Source: an uncultured Lachnospiraceae bacterium (GTDB taxonomy: Bacteria > Bacillota > Clostridia > Lachnospirales > Lachnospiraceae). Taken from it: 64,000 nucleotides of DNA. The translations under genes and the position numbers were made by a program. The DNA is taken from NCBI GenBank assembly GCA_934320845.1, contig CAKRFU010000005.1:62001-126000 (forward strand). Reading direction: 5' to 3'. The notes under the pieces were generated by a model. That model was not told where the DNA came from, ran no database searches, and saw only the letters and a list, made by a program, of their open reading frames with translations. Below are positions 45,354 to 54,228 of the stretch, one piece after another. The stretch's first letter is position 1; the number at the start of each line of letters is the position of its first letter.

Positions 45354-45575
45354 TCAATGCGCCGTCATCAGCTTCATGGCATACTGAAATCCCCATATAA
45401 ATCCCTGCTTTTCTGTGTACATGCAACAATCCGATATTTCATTATCATATTTCATAAACAGTTCTTTACCCATCTTCTGCTCCATCTTTTTTCTTGCTTC
45501 TATCGTATCTTCAAGTTCTGCATAATTATCACATAACTCGTTAAAATTATAATATATTTTTTCAATCTCGTTCAT
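45354..45575 (-). CDS. Duplicated small protein B, copy 1 (73 aa)
   Basis: ATG 45575 after AAAGGAATG. Helical, acidic (EDTIEARKKMEQKMGKELF), ending in an EKQGFIWGFQYAMKLM helix seen in DUF6809-like phage proteins. Differs from copy 2 by very few residues (Asn/Asp in the first third; last residue His/Tyr). Function unknown. Confidence 0.75.
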   Translation of the reverse strand: MNEIEKIYYNFNELCDNYAELEDTIEARKKMEQKMGKELFMKYDNEISDCCMYTEKQGFIWGFQYAMKLMTAH

Positions 45576-45600
45576 ATTAACACCATTCCTTTCAAGTACC

Positions 45601-45927
45601 TTATGCTCGTACTGCTCCTTTGCTGTCTGCTGCATCCTGTATTACTTTAACAACATCAAAAGCATTTCCAATCAACTCCTGCACTTTTTTATTCTGCTCT
45701 TTTACATTCTCAAGTATATTCCATGTAGCTCTTATCAAGTGGTATATATCTTTTGCATTAGCAACTAAACAATATGCCTGTGCATTAGTACACTCTGACA
45801 TATCGTACATATAATCATACTTATCCATAAAAGTACTTAAAAGTGAATATGCTGTTTCTATCTCTATGCCCTCTTCAATATTCATATTGTCAGCATCAAA
45901 TAAAATATCTGTTCCTGATATATCCAT
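45601..45927 (-). CDS. Duplicated small protein A, copy 1 (108 aa)
   Basis: Acidic start (GTDILFDADNMNIEEGIEIE), then helices. Identical to copy 2 apart from one Asp/Lys change near residue 7. Follows an antirepressor gene in both places. No family recognised. Confidence 0.75.
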   Translation of the reverse strand: MDISGTDILFDADNMNIEEGIEIETAYSLLSTFMDKYDYMYDMSECTNAQAYCLVANAKDIYHLIRATWNILENVKEQNKKVQELIGNAFDVVKVIQDAADSKGAVRA

Positions 45928-45960
45928 AATATCGCTCCTTGTCGTTTGTTTGAATTATTA

Positions 45961-46773
45961 CTATGCTACGCAATAAGCCAGCATCATTTCCTTGATTACG
46001 GTTTCATACACCGGCTTTAAATCCTTGTCATCTGTGATTATTGACAAATATGTAATTTTCTTGATTTTTGACTGACTGGTTCTATTCTTCTCTGCTTTTT
46101 CTCTCGCAGTTCTCACTCTCTGTCCAAGTCGGCACGCCCGCTTCTCACTAAGCCGTGCATAACTCTCATTCCAAGCATCGTGATACCTTGTATTAACATA
46201 ATGCTCCCTGCAAAACTTTGGTGTATCTGCAATTTTCTTTATGCACTTCTTACACCAAGACTTAAAATCTTCTTTATCTGATGGATTTTCAAAAGTTTCA
46301 GAAAGAACTCTTTGTTTCTCCTCAACACGCTCAATCTGTCTTGCCTGTCGCTTTTGCTCCAATTCCACTTTAGCCTGTTCATCCATCATCGCATATAACA
46401 TCTGCATCTGCGGGGATAATTTGCTACGATTTATGACTTCTTCCTTTGTCTTTTCTTCGACTGTTGTGAAATATTCCCTTGCTTCTTCTGCTCTTGCTCC
46501 ATTACCTTTACATGACAGCTTTTTTGCAAAGTGAGCTGTAAGTCTATAATCAACTGTTTTATTACCCTCGACATCAATGTCGACCCTCCAAAAATCCTCA
46601 TTTTCTGTGGCAAATTCATTATCAACAATATTCGTTTTAGCCCATCTTGCGAACTGTCCTTGTGCGAGTCCCAAAAAATTATACAACTTTCTAGCTGTTG
46701 TCATTCCATTCTTATCGACACCTAAAGCAATCTCTATTGGTGTCTGCATTGTTACTTCTGATACTTCCTGCAT
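45961..46773 (-). CDS. Phage antirepressor (AntA/AntB-like N-terminus)
   Basis: 270 residues, AAGGAGA site. N-terminal MTTARKLYNFLGLAQGQFARWAKTNI and VDYRLTAHFAKKLSCKGNGARAEEAREYF are the AntA/AntB domain. The middle is coiled (AKVELEQKRQARQIERVEEKQ), and the C-terminal half has WCKKCIKKIA and basic segments like ORF6C-type tails. It lies in a switch cassette with an RHH protein, an ORF6N protein, a small RNA and a divergent XRE regulator. Confidence 0.85.
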   Translation of the reverse strand: MQEVSEVTMQTPIEIALGVDKNGMTTARKLYNFLGLAQGQFARWAKTNIVDNEFATENEDFWRVDIDVEGNKTVDYRLTAHFAKKLSCKGNGARAEEAREYFTTVEEKTKEEVINRSKLSPQMQMLYAMMDEQAKVELEQKRQARQIERVEEKQRVLSETFENPSDKEDFKSWCKKCIKKIADTPKFCREHYVNTRYHDAWNESYARLSEKRACRLGQRVRTAREKAEKNRTSQSKIKKITYLSIITDDKDLKPVYETVIKEMMLAYCVA

Positions 46774-46799
46774 TAAATTATATCTCCTTTCAAAAATGC

Positions 46800-46828
46800 T
46801 TGCCCCAACACGAAAAGTAAGATATAAT
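46800..46828 (+). promoter_or_regulatory. Promoter of plus-strand small RNA
   Basis: TTGCCC, 17 bp, TATAAT on the plus strand, in the 226-bp gap between the ORF6N and antirepressor genes. Confidence 0.65.
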
Positions 46829-46834
46829 AATACT

Positions 46835-46908
46835 TATCAATACTTTTTGTGTTGGTTGTTGTTTGAGTAATCAGTCGCTCGCCAAAGTAATCTGATTACT
46901 CTTTTTTT
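46835..46908 (+). ncRNA. Antisense small RNA between ORF6N and antirepressor genes (about 74 nt)
   Basis: Starts about 7 bp after the TATAAT and ends at a terminator: GAGTAATCAG/CTGATTACTC (46865-46874/46892-46901), then seven Ts. No ORF. The RNA is antisense to the leader of the antirepressor. The direct repeat AATACTT-ATC-AATACTT at its 5' end may be an operator. The position resembles sar RNA of phage P22, between arc and ant. Confidence 0.65.
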
Positions 46909-46999
46909 ATTGCTTTTGCCATACGCTTTCTCCTTTCACAAAACAGCTTAACCTAACTCCCCGCTATATTGTCAAGCTTTTTTTAATCTTTTTTTATTT

Positions 47000-47596
47000 T
47001 TATACATTATCATGACTTACTGACCTCAAAGACAACTCCAACTGTTCGTATGCTGGAACTTTTACCGCACATTCCGGAACATCTATCCCAGCTTGACTAA
47101 ACAAATTTCTTACAACATATGCAACTTCATGTGGTGATGCACACTCTCTACGCATTATTCTTTCAAATAATCTTCCTGCATTTGTTGCACTTTCCATAGC
47201 TGACGGAGATACCGGATACTGATATGTAACATTCACCTGCTTACGATTGAAATAATTTTCTTCTAAACAATCAAACTGCTCCCATGCCTTTCCCGTATCT
47301 AAAATCTTACAATGTCTACTTGCTCCCCTGCGTGTCCAAAGATACACTTGTGTTGCATGCTTACTAACTAGGTCACTATCAGTGACTTGGTTTTTAAATT
47401 CCCTCAATTCATTACCTTTCAATAAATAAAAGTGCTTTCCCGCATCAAATCTTTCCTTATTACGGTTGAAATTGTTTTGTACATTATTTACATCGGTTCC
47501 ATACACCTCTGCTAACTGCGCTGTCGTTATAACTCTCTCACCATTCCATTCAACAGCAACTACTTTTTTGTCATTTACATTTACTACTTCCTGCAT
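47000..47596 (-). CDS. ORF6N-domain phage regulator
   Basis: 198 residues, AAGGAGG site. AVEWNGERVITTAQLAEVYGTDVNNVQNNFNRNKERF is the ORF6N domain, with YLWTRRGASRHCKILDTGKAWEQFD. It overlaps the RHH gene by 26 bp. A probable DNA-binding antirepressor or regulator. Confidence 0.85.
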   Translation of the reverse strand: MQEVVNVNDKKVVAVEWNGERVITTAQLAEVYGTDVNNVQNNFNRNKERFDAGKHFYLLKGNELREFKNQVTDSDLVSKHATQVYLWTRRGASRHCKILDTGKAWEQFDCLEENYFNRKQVNVTYQYPVSPSAMESATNAGRLFERIMRRECASPHEVAYVVRNLFSQAGIDVPECAVKVPAYEQLELSLRSVSHDNV

Positions 47597-47732
47597 CCGT
47601 TATTTCCTCCTTGCCTAATTCCTTTTCAATAGTCTCAATTACAAATTGCTTTACTGAAATGCCTCGTTTTAAGGCTTCCATTTTAATAGCTATATGCAAC
47701 CCATCTTCCATTTCTGCAATCAGACGCTTCAT
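47571..47732 (-). CDS. Ribbon-helix-helix (Arc/CopG-like) protein (53 aa)
   Basis: ATG 47732 after AGAGGTGAG. KRLIAEMEDGLHIAIKMEALKRGISVKQFVIETIEKEL is an Arc/CopG ribbon-helix-helix. First gene after a perfect promoter and divergent from the XRE gene; likely regulates its own cassette. Confidence 0.85.
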   Translation of the reverse strand: MKRLIAEMEDGLHIAIKMEALKRGISVKQFVIETIEKELGKEEITDAGSSKCK

Positions 47733-47773
47733 ATATCTCACCTCTTCCTGTGTCTTTTTTGAACACATTTTAT

Positions 47774-47802
47774 ATTATAGTGTCCTTTTAATAAAATGTC
47801 AA
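47774..47802 (-). promoter_or_regulatory. Consensus promoter of the second switch cassette
   Basis: Minus strand TTGACA (47802-47797), 17 bp, TATAAT (47779-47774): a perfect consensus pair, facing the RHH gene. The divergent XRE gene starts 59 bp to the right. Confidence 0.85.
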
Positions 47803-47860
47803 TATGTAATTTTACTTTTAGTACCATTTATGCTATTATGTGTCTAGGAGGTACACGCAT

Positions 47861-48418
47861 ATGATTAGAATAAAAGAACTCCGTACAGAAAAAGAGCTTT
47901 CTCTACGTGATTTATCAAAAGTGTTGGATATTTCTTATTCATCATTAGGAAAGTATGAGCGTGGAGAACAACAGCCAAGTTTTGAAACTTTATCTAAAAT
48001 AGCTAACTATTTTAATGTGTCCATTGATTATCTACTCGGAAATTCAGACGGTCGCATCATTTCTGACCAGGAATTATATGACAGACTAGGTTTAACAGAC
48101 GAAGCAATTTGCTGCTTAGAACAGCTTTCCAACCTATCAAAAGCAAATGAGCATAATAAGAAACTACTAGAAAATGTAAATGCGTTATTATCAGACTTTG
48201 AAACACTTGATGCTATAAGCGATTACCTCAATTCATCATTAGAAGACCATCAATATGCTATAGTCAAATCATATGTTTCACAATACGGAGAAGATTTGCT
48301 AGAAAAACCAGACAGCAAAGAAAAATTGTTATCAGCGGAACAATGGGGAAATTTTATGTTACTGAATGTTCAAGATGCCTTAATGAAACTGAAAAATGGA
48401 CTTAGAACCCAGAAATAA
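47861..48418 (+). CDS. XRE-family regulator with extended C-terminus
   Basis: 185 residues from ATG 47861 (AGGAGGT site). ELSLRDLSKVLDISYSSLGKYERGEQQPSFETLSKIANYFNVSIDYLLG is an XRE helix-turn-helix; an acidic helical C-terminus follows. It is the only plus-strand gene in the right half and probably represses the divergent RHH-ORF6N-antirepressor operon. Confidence 0.88.
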   Translation: MIRIKELRTEKELSLRDLSKVLDISYSSLGKYERGEQQPSFETLSKIANYFNVSIDYLLGNSDGRIISDQELYDRLGLTDEAICCLEQLSNLSKANEHNKKLLENVNALLSDFETLDAISDYLNSSLEDHQYAIVKSYVSQYGEDLLEKPDSKEKLLSAEQWGNFMLLNVQDALMKLKNGLRTQK

Positions 48419-48423
48419 AACAA

Positions 48424-48465
48424 GGGGCATAACACCACTATTACATTTGGTGAATGCCCTTTAAT
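48424..48465. terminator. Terminator-like hairpin between convergent genes
   Basis: GGGGCAT..CACCA/TGGTG..ATGCCC(TTT): a stem that can serve both the XRE gene (plus) and the secreted protein (minus). Confidence 0.55.
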
Positions 48466-48486
48466 ATTTATATTTTAAAGTGAATA

Positions 48487-49566
48487 TTATAACTCTAATT
48501 GAACCTTTTTTGTTGTTATATCCTTTCCAAAATCTATTTCAAATTCAATATCTTTTATAGATTTTATATCATTTTTTTCCATAAAATCTTTATCAACGAC
48601 TAACTCAAAAACAGAAAAAGTATTACTAATAATAGGTTCTCCAAATAAATCGTATTTGCAACTTCCCAAATCATACATCCAATTATTTATAGAACAATTT
48701 TCAATTGACCAATAATCATTTTTAATCAAATTACTTTTTAAACAAAACTTATAACTTCCTTTATTACTTGATAACAAATAAATTACAATATCTTTATCTG
48801 CAAAAACTTCTGTTCCTTTTGGTTCATAATATATATCATCATCCAAATTAGATTTAATTGTTATTGTCTCTGTATCCCAATCTGTTTCATAATCATGGTA
48901 AAATGTAAAATATATATCTATTTTTTTAATCTTTTCAATATTATTTTCTTTCAGCCAATCTTTTTTTATCGATATTGAAAATTTTATTTTCTTGCCGCCA
49001 GTTACATCATAAGGAGCATAATTATTTCCACCTGCCATTAAATTATTTATTGCATACTGTCGTGGATAAACCGAATAGTCTATTTCTGTTTTATTTTCAA
49101 CCAAAAATTCTATACTTACATACGCATTATCCTCTTCTATACTATTCATACTTATTGAAATTCCATTTTTATTATAAATACTCTGATTTGATATTGAAAA
49201 ATCTGAAATGTAACTGTCCTTTTCTGTTGGCTTTGTAGTAGGGACAGGATTCGATACTTTTTTCTCAACAAGCACTGTGCATTTATAAGTTTTCCGTCCA
49301 ACTTTTGCGTTAAGAAATGATGTTCCCTCGCTAATTGCCTTTACCTTAGCATAAGAATTTGTTTTCTTTATTATCTTAATCTTCTTATTCGATACAGACC
49401 ATTTAACTGATTTAGCTCCACTAATTTTGATTGTCGCTGTTTTTCCAATTGTTATTTTTTTACTTGTTGCATTAAGTTTCACTTTAGCACTTGCTAAATC
49501 ACTTGGGAATGCTGCTAAAGCCATAGCAACTACAAGTACCAATGATATAAAACTTTTCTTCTTCAT
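48487..49566 (-). CDS. Secreted Ig-like domain protein (phage moron)
   Basis: 359 residues from ATG 49566 (GGGAGGAG site). Signal peptide (KKKSFISLVLVVAMALAAFPSDLASA), then a Big2-type Ig domain (KITIGKTATIKISGAKSVKWSVSNKKI), a Pro/Thr linker, and two beta-rich regions without a known family. The gene has its own promoter-like hexamers (TTGACT, N17, TACACT) and a 5'-UTR hairpin. Inserted between tape measure and switch cassette; probably expressed in the lysogen and exported. Target unknown. Confidence 0.75.
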   Translation of the reverse strand: MKKKSFISLVLVVAMALAAFPSDLASAKVKLNATSKKITIGKTATIKISGAKSVKWSVSNKKIKIIKKTNSYAKVKAISEGTSFLNAKVGRKTYKCTVLVEKKVSNPVPTTKPTEKDSYISDFSISNQSIYNKNGISISMNSIEEDNAYVSIEFLVENKTEIDYSVYPRQYAINNLMAGGNNYAPYDVTGGKKIKFSISIKKDWLKENNIEKIKKIDIYFTFYHDYETDWDTETITIKSNLDDDIYYEPKGTEVFADKDIVIYLLSSNKGSYKFCLKSNLIKNDYWSIENCSINNWMYDLGSCKYDLFGEPIISNTFSVFELVVDKDFMEKNDIKSIKDIEFEIDFGKDITTKKVQLEL

Positions 49567-49579
49567 AAAACTCCTCCCT

Positions 49580-49630
49580 TTGATAGTGTGCATGGCATTC
49601 TTGATGCCATGCAGTTATTATTTACTATCA
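49580..49630. repeat. Nested inverted repeats upstream of the secreted protein
   Basis: Outer arms TTTGATAGT/ACTATCAAA and inner arms GCATGGCAT/ATGCCATGC around TCTTG. It lies in the 5' leader of the secreted Ig-like protein gene; an attenuator or operator is possible. Confidence 0.55.
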
Positions 49631-49653
49631 AAAGTGTACTACTTGTAACAAGA

Positions 49654-52600
49654 TTAGTCAAACAATCCCCTGCCTGTTCTTTTCCTGTAATCTGTATTCT
49701 GCTTTCTTACCGCTTTTGCAATGTTATTTCCATCAATCTGCACATAAACATCTCCATTGCCATTTGATGTTGCGTAAATCATTGTATTTATAGCATTTAC
49801 CAGCGATGTCAATACCGGATTAAGCGCATTAAATACACCATCTGATACCGAAGCAACAATCTGATTATTATTCATAACCGCTGTATGACCGCCGATTGTA
49901 CCGACAAGCTCAGGTCCAGCTTCTCTTGCAACAAACATCTGTCCCATATTAGGCAAACCACCATTGGCATATTTTGCAATGTTATGCCATGAGCCATTCT
50001 TGAAAATACCACCTTTAGCCAGCTTCGGTATTGTCGGTATACTTACACCAGGAATTTTATTTATAGTACCAATCCCTTTATTTATTGCCCCAGCCAAAGC
50101 ATTCCATGCTTTCTTAAGTGGCGTTGTAAACATATCCTTAAAAGTAGCTGTTAATACAGCTGTCTTACTTGTAAGTTTATTCCATCTGTCTTGTATGTTT
50201 TTAAATACATTTTTGCTTTCTTGTACTGCTTTGCCTGTCAATGTAGCTGTCTTTGTTTTTACATTTTCCCATATTTCACCAATCTTCTTTACTCCAGCTT
50301 TAATTGTAGCTTTTGCAGTCAAAACTACTATATTTTTGCTTGTCAAATTACTCCATTTTTTAAAGAATTCTCCAGCTTTTTCAGATATGGTTGCTTTGGC
50401 CTTTGCTATAAACTCTTTTGTACCTCCTGAAATCTTATTCCATTTTTCCTGAACTTCCTTGAATTTATCTTCTATTTTTCCTTTTGCTTTTACATATATT
50501 TCTTTCGTTCCCTCTGAAAAGTCATTCCATGCCTCTTTTGCTTTTTCAAAGCTATTCTCTATTTTCCCTTTTGCTTCTGCCCATAGCTCTTTAGTATCCT
50601 CTTTGAAGCTACTCCATGCATTTTTTATCTGATTAAATTTTTTGCTGACTTCTCCTTTTGCTTTAGCCCAAACTTCTTTCGTTCCCTCTTGGAAATTGCT
50701 CCATGCCATTTTTACTTTCTCAGCTACTTTATCTATTTTTCCTTTTAAACTAGCCTTTAAGTTTTTAGTACCTTCCTTTACATTTTCCCACCATTGTTTT
50801 ACTTTTTCAGCTGTTTTATCGATTTTACCTTTTATGGCAACATTTATTTTTTTATCGTTTTTCTTTGCTGTTTTAATCCAGTCTTTTACCACTTTGCTTC
50901 CTTTTGTCCATGCTAAATCAACGTCAATTCCTATAACTGGCGTTCCATTTTTACCGCCTGTCATTGCTTCATCAAACGCTTTTTGAACTTTTTCAACTAT
51001 TCCACCTGCACCGTTAATTAAAGTTTCAACCGCTCCTTTGCTTGATCCTTTCCCGTTTATGCCGTCATTTATTGCTGCTACCAAGTCATATAATGAGAAA
51101 AACTTAAAAACGCCTAATAATCCATTGTAAATCTGCTCTCCGATTGTTTTTCCTGTTTTTTGAAAATCTGTATTAAGCTTTTCTGCTTCTGTAACAAGCA
51201 ATGTTAAAAGACCTGATATACCTAAAACTTTGCCCCACGTCAATATAACTTTAATATTAGAAAGCGGCAATGTAATTTTCCCAATGTTCGATGTAAGAGT
51301 GCTTATAAGTTTTGCTTTTGCGGCAGAACTTATGTCAGCTACCCAACTCACCACTTTTGCTACTACATTTTTTAATGTAGCAGTGATTTTTCCTATTCCG
51401 TTTACTATTTTATTTTTTAAAGGTGCTAATGCTAAACCTGCTTTATTTACTATCCAGTTTTTAATACTTGCTGTAACTTTGGCAATAGTAGTTGCAAGTT
51501 TTGATTTTGCAATAGCTCGTCCTAATTTTGTCGCTAATAGCTTTTTCCATCCCTTTTTCAGTAAAAATGCTGTTATTCCAATCGTTATCACTCCTGCTAC
51601 TGGATTTTTTTGGGTTGTAGCCTTAATCGTTTTTCCTATTGCTTTAACTAAAGATTTCACCATTTTTGCTAACGACCACCAAGCCTCTTTCCATTTTATA
51701 GCCCCGATAAAATCAGCTATAGCTTGCCCTACTTTTTCCCATTTAACAGTATCAAGTGCAGTCGTTATCGTTGTCGCAATACCTTTTATACCATCAGATA
51801 TTGTCGTTGCAAGTTCCTGCCAGCCATTAAGCTTTGTCTTTTTATTAACTTTCCCCATTTCATCAAAGAAATCATTTATGCCTTGTCCGATAGCTTTACC
51901 AAGACCTTTGAAATCAAATGTTTTAATTGCTCCAAAAGCTGTTTCAATAGCCGCTTTCAGCTTGGATGCCATCAAATCAAAATACGATTGTAATACACCC
52001 GTTTTGATAGCTGAATTAAGTGAAGTTGCTAAACTACTTCCAAGATTTACCCAATTTACAGTCTTGAAAAAATTTGTTTCGGCTTCAATAGCACCCTTAA
52101 TTGAATCTCCGATAGCCTGACCAAGTCCCGGCCAGTCAAAATCATCAACAAACCCATTTACAGCCGTTCCCATGATTGTTGTAATTTTTTTAAGGCCACT
52201 CGACCATTTATCTGTATGATTATTCACCCAGTCAATGCCCTTATTCAGCCATCCAGCCACAGCAGAACCAATATCTGAACCATCCCCGGAAGTCCATGCC
52301 TTTTTAAACAATTTTGTAAGTTTGTCCGCAAATTTTTCTGCATCATTTGTCATATTATCGTATGCTTCATTCCATACTTTTTCATAATCTGCTAATGCGG
52401 CATTTAACTGGTCTGTGAGGTCTATAGGACTGCTATCCTTATCAGATGAGGTATCTTTCTTTGTTGTTTTTGTCGTAGTCATATTATTAAGTTGGTCAAA
52501 GCTCTGCAACTGTTTATTTAATTTTTTCTGTGATGCTGCTGCCTTATCCGCACTATCTGCCACTCCATCAATTGCATTGCTTGCATCGTCAGCATCATCA

Positions 52601-54165
52601 TCTAATCCATCAAATATATCTGAATATCCTCCACCGGAATTACCGATAACATCTTTTAAATCAATTCCAAGCATAGATGCAGTCCACTCAAAAAGTCTGC
52701 GAATGGCAATTACAAGACCATTTACATACGGAAGCACTTTCGCTACTACCGGCAGGAACATATCACCTATAGTTCTTGACAAAGATTTAAAGTTGTTATG
52801 CAATAAACGCAACTGATTTGACGGAGAATTTATTGTTTTAGCCAAATCGCCCCATGAAACTTTTGACTGGTCAAGGATTGCAATCATACGAAGCTGCATC
52901 TTTTCATTCTGCTCCATTGCAGAAATATCCTTTTTAATTCCAAGTTCATGAGCATATGTAGCTAATGTTGCATTTGTAATATCAATACCATACTTATATA
53001 ACGCTCTTGATTGTCCTATAAGACCTGATGAAAAGTTATTCATAACAGTCTGCATATCAAGATTTTTGAATGATGACATATCTCCAGCAAGCATTGAAAG
53101 AGCTTTTGATGTAGCAACTGAAGCTTCACCTGTCATTCCTACAGAATTAGTTACCTGTGCTACACCTGCAGCATAATTAGTCATTTGAGTAACATCAATA
53201 CCGAGATTTTTAATACCACTGTCCGTGACCGTACCGGTTCTATTCATCTTAAATCCGGTCATTTTATGCATCATTTTCGTCAATCTATCTTCAAATGATT
53301 TTCCATATGCATCGGCATTTTTGTAACCAAACTTACTAAAATCTTTATCCCACTCCGATGCGATTTTCTCCATAGTAGTATTAAAATAATTGTATTCCTC
53401 GATATAATCCATTGAAGCTTTTACCGCACTGCCGAAAGCTCCCAGTATTCTTCTTAACGTCCAAAATTTTGCATATAATAATCCAAAGGTAGCGGCAAAT
53501 GAACGATTGTGATTTGTTGCAGAATGTATTCCTGATACAAAGTTTCTGATATTGGAAACCCCTTTTCTCATAATTCCAAAGAAACTATTTCCACTCCTGC
53601 CTGCATTGTTCATCGTGCTTCCAACAGAACGAATACCACTTGCCTGTGCTCCTAAATTAGCCATAGCATTTGTCATGGCAATCAAGTTATCAGACACCGT
53701 AGGTGCTTTTGACAATTCTGTCATCATATTTTTTAATTCTTTTGTCAATAACGGAATGTTCTGAATTGCCTGAGTTGTGCTCTTATAGCCTAACCTTGAT
53801 ATTCCCTGTGCCAACTGTGCAATCTTATTAGCCCCATCACTTACATTTCCAATTTTTGAACATGCTTTAGATATATTTGTTATTGCAATAGCGGCTCTGT
53901 TTAATTCACCCTTACGAATATTTGACATTTTTTCAATTCCTTTTGCCATTCTAGTAAAATCAGCTGTTTTTACCTGACTTAATCCTGATGCAGCTTTTGA
54001 AAAATTCTGAATGCTCGCAGATAAACTGTTCAGATTTCCTACATTGATACCATTGATTGTAGAGCGCAATAACACCATCTTCTCTACTAATTTATCTAAT
54101 TGCTGATTCGCTCCCCTGGCAGATGCATCTATCCTTATGTTTAAGCTATCTACTGCCCCTGGCAT
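49654..54165 (-). CDS. Tail tape measure protein
   Basis: About 1500 residues from ATG 54165. N-terminal coiled helices, then a TMP core (YYNEYNYF-type MDYIEEYNYFNTTMEKIASEW, MTGEASVATSKALSMLAGD, SPSNQLRLLHNNFKSLSRTIGD), hydrophobic segments (about 900-1020), and a run of about eight 29-residue repeats (KGKIDKTAEKVKQWWENVKE type), ending with FVAREAGPELVG. It sets tail length and forms the DNA-injection channel. By far the longest gene of the window. Confidence 0.93.
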   Translation of the reverse strand: MPGAVDSLNIRIDASARGANQQLDKLVEKMVLLRSTINGINVGNLNSLSASIQNFSKAASGLSQVKTADFTRMAKGIEKMSNIRKGELNRAAIAITNISKACSKIGNVSDGANKIAQLAQGISRLGYKSTTQAIQNIPLLTKELKNMMTELSKAPTVSDNLIAMTNAMANLGAQASGIRSVGSTMNNAGRSGNSFFGIMRKGVSNIRNFVSGIHSATNHNRSFAATFGLLYAKFWTLRRILGAFGSAVKASMDYIEEYNYFNTTMEKIASEWDKDFSKFGYKNADAYGKSFEDRLTKMMHKMTGFKMNRTGTVTDSGIKNLGIDVTQMTNYAAGVAQVTNSVGMTGEASVATSKALSMLAGDMSSFKNLDMQTVMNNFSSGLIGQSRALYKYGIDITNATLATYAHELGIKKDISAMEQNEKMQLRMIAILDQSKVSWGDLAKTINSPSNQLRLLHNNFKSLSRTIGDMFLPVVAKVLPYVNGLVIAIRRLFEWTASMLGIDLKDVIGNSGGGYSDIFDGLDDDADDASNAIDGVADSADKAAASQKKLNKQLQSFDQLNNMTTTKTTKKDTSSDKDSSPIDLTDQLNAALADYEKVWNEAYDNMTNDAEKFADKLTKLFKKAWTSGDGSDIGSAVAGWLNKGIDWVNNHTDKWSSGLKKITTIMGTAVNGFVDDFDWPGLGQAIGDSIKGAIEAETNFFKTVNWVNLGSSLATSLNSAIKTGVLQSYFDLMASKLKAAIETAFGAIKTFDFKGLGKAIGQGINDFFDEMGKVNKKTKLNGWQELATTISDGIKGIATTITTALDTVKWEKVGQAIADFIGAIKWKEAWWSLAKMVKSLVKAIGKTIKATTQKNPVAGVITIGITAFLLKKGWKKLLATKLGRAIAKSKLATTIAKVTASIKNWIVNKAGLALAPLKNKIVNGIGKITATLKNVVAKVVSWVADISSAAKAKLISTLTSNIGKITLPLSNIKVILTWGKVLGISGLLTLLVTEAEKLNTDFQKTGKTIGEQIYNGLLGVFKFFSLYDLVAAINDGINGKGSSKGAVETLINGAGGIVEKVQKAFDEAMTGGKNGTPVIGIDVDLAWTKGSKVVKDWIKTAKKNDKKINVAIKGKIDKTAEKVKQWWENVKEGTKNLKASLKGKIDKVAEKVKMAWSNFQEGTKEVWAKAKGEVSKKFNQIKNAWSSFKEDTKELWAEAKGKIENSFEKAKEAWNDFSEGTKEIYVKAKGKIEDKFKEVQEKWNKISGGTKEFIAKAKATISEKAGEFFKKWSNLTSKNIVVLTAKATIKAGVKKIGEIWENVKTKTATLTGKAVQESKNVFKNIQDRWNKLTSKTAVLTATFKDMFTTPLKKAWNALAGAINKGIGTINKIPGVSIPTIPKLAKGGIFKNGSWHNIAKYANGGLPNMGQMFVAREAGPELVGTIGGHTAVMNNNQIVASVSDGVFNALNPVLTSLVNAINTMIYATSNGNGDVYVQIDGNNIAKAVRKQNTDYRKRTGRGLFD

Positions 54166-54185
54166 AACAAACACCTCATTTCTCC

Positions 54186-54228
54186 ATAATATAAAAAAAG
54201 AGAGTGACCTTATTCAGAATCACTCCCC
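54186..54228 (-). terminator. Terminator/attenuator before the tape measure gene
   Basis: Minus strand GAGTGA/TCACTC with a 12-base loop, then TCTTTTTTT, between the chaperone ORF stop and the tape measure start. Confidence 0.5.

Larger units (their letters stand above)
45319..45959. repeat. 641-bp direct repeat, copy 1
   Basis: Matches 62933-63573 over 641 bp without gaps; I count about 13 mismatches, most in the first 240 bp. It carries two small genes (A and B). Confidence 0.9.
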
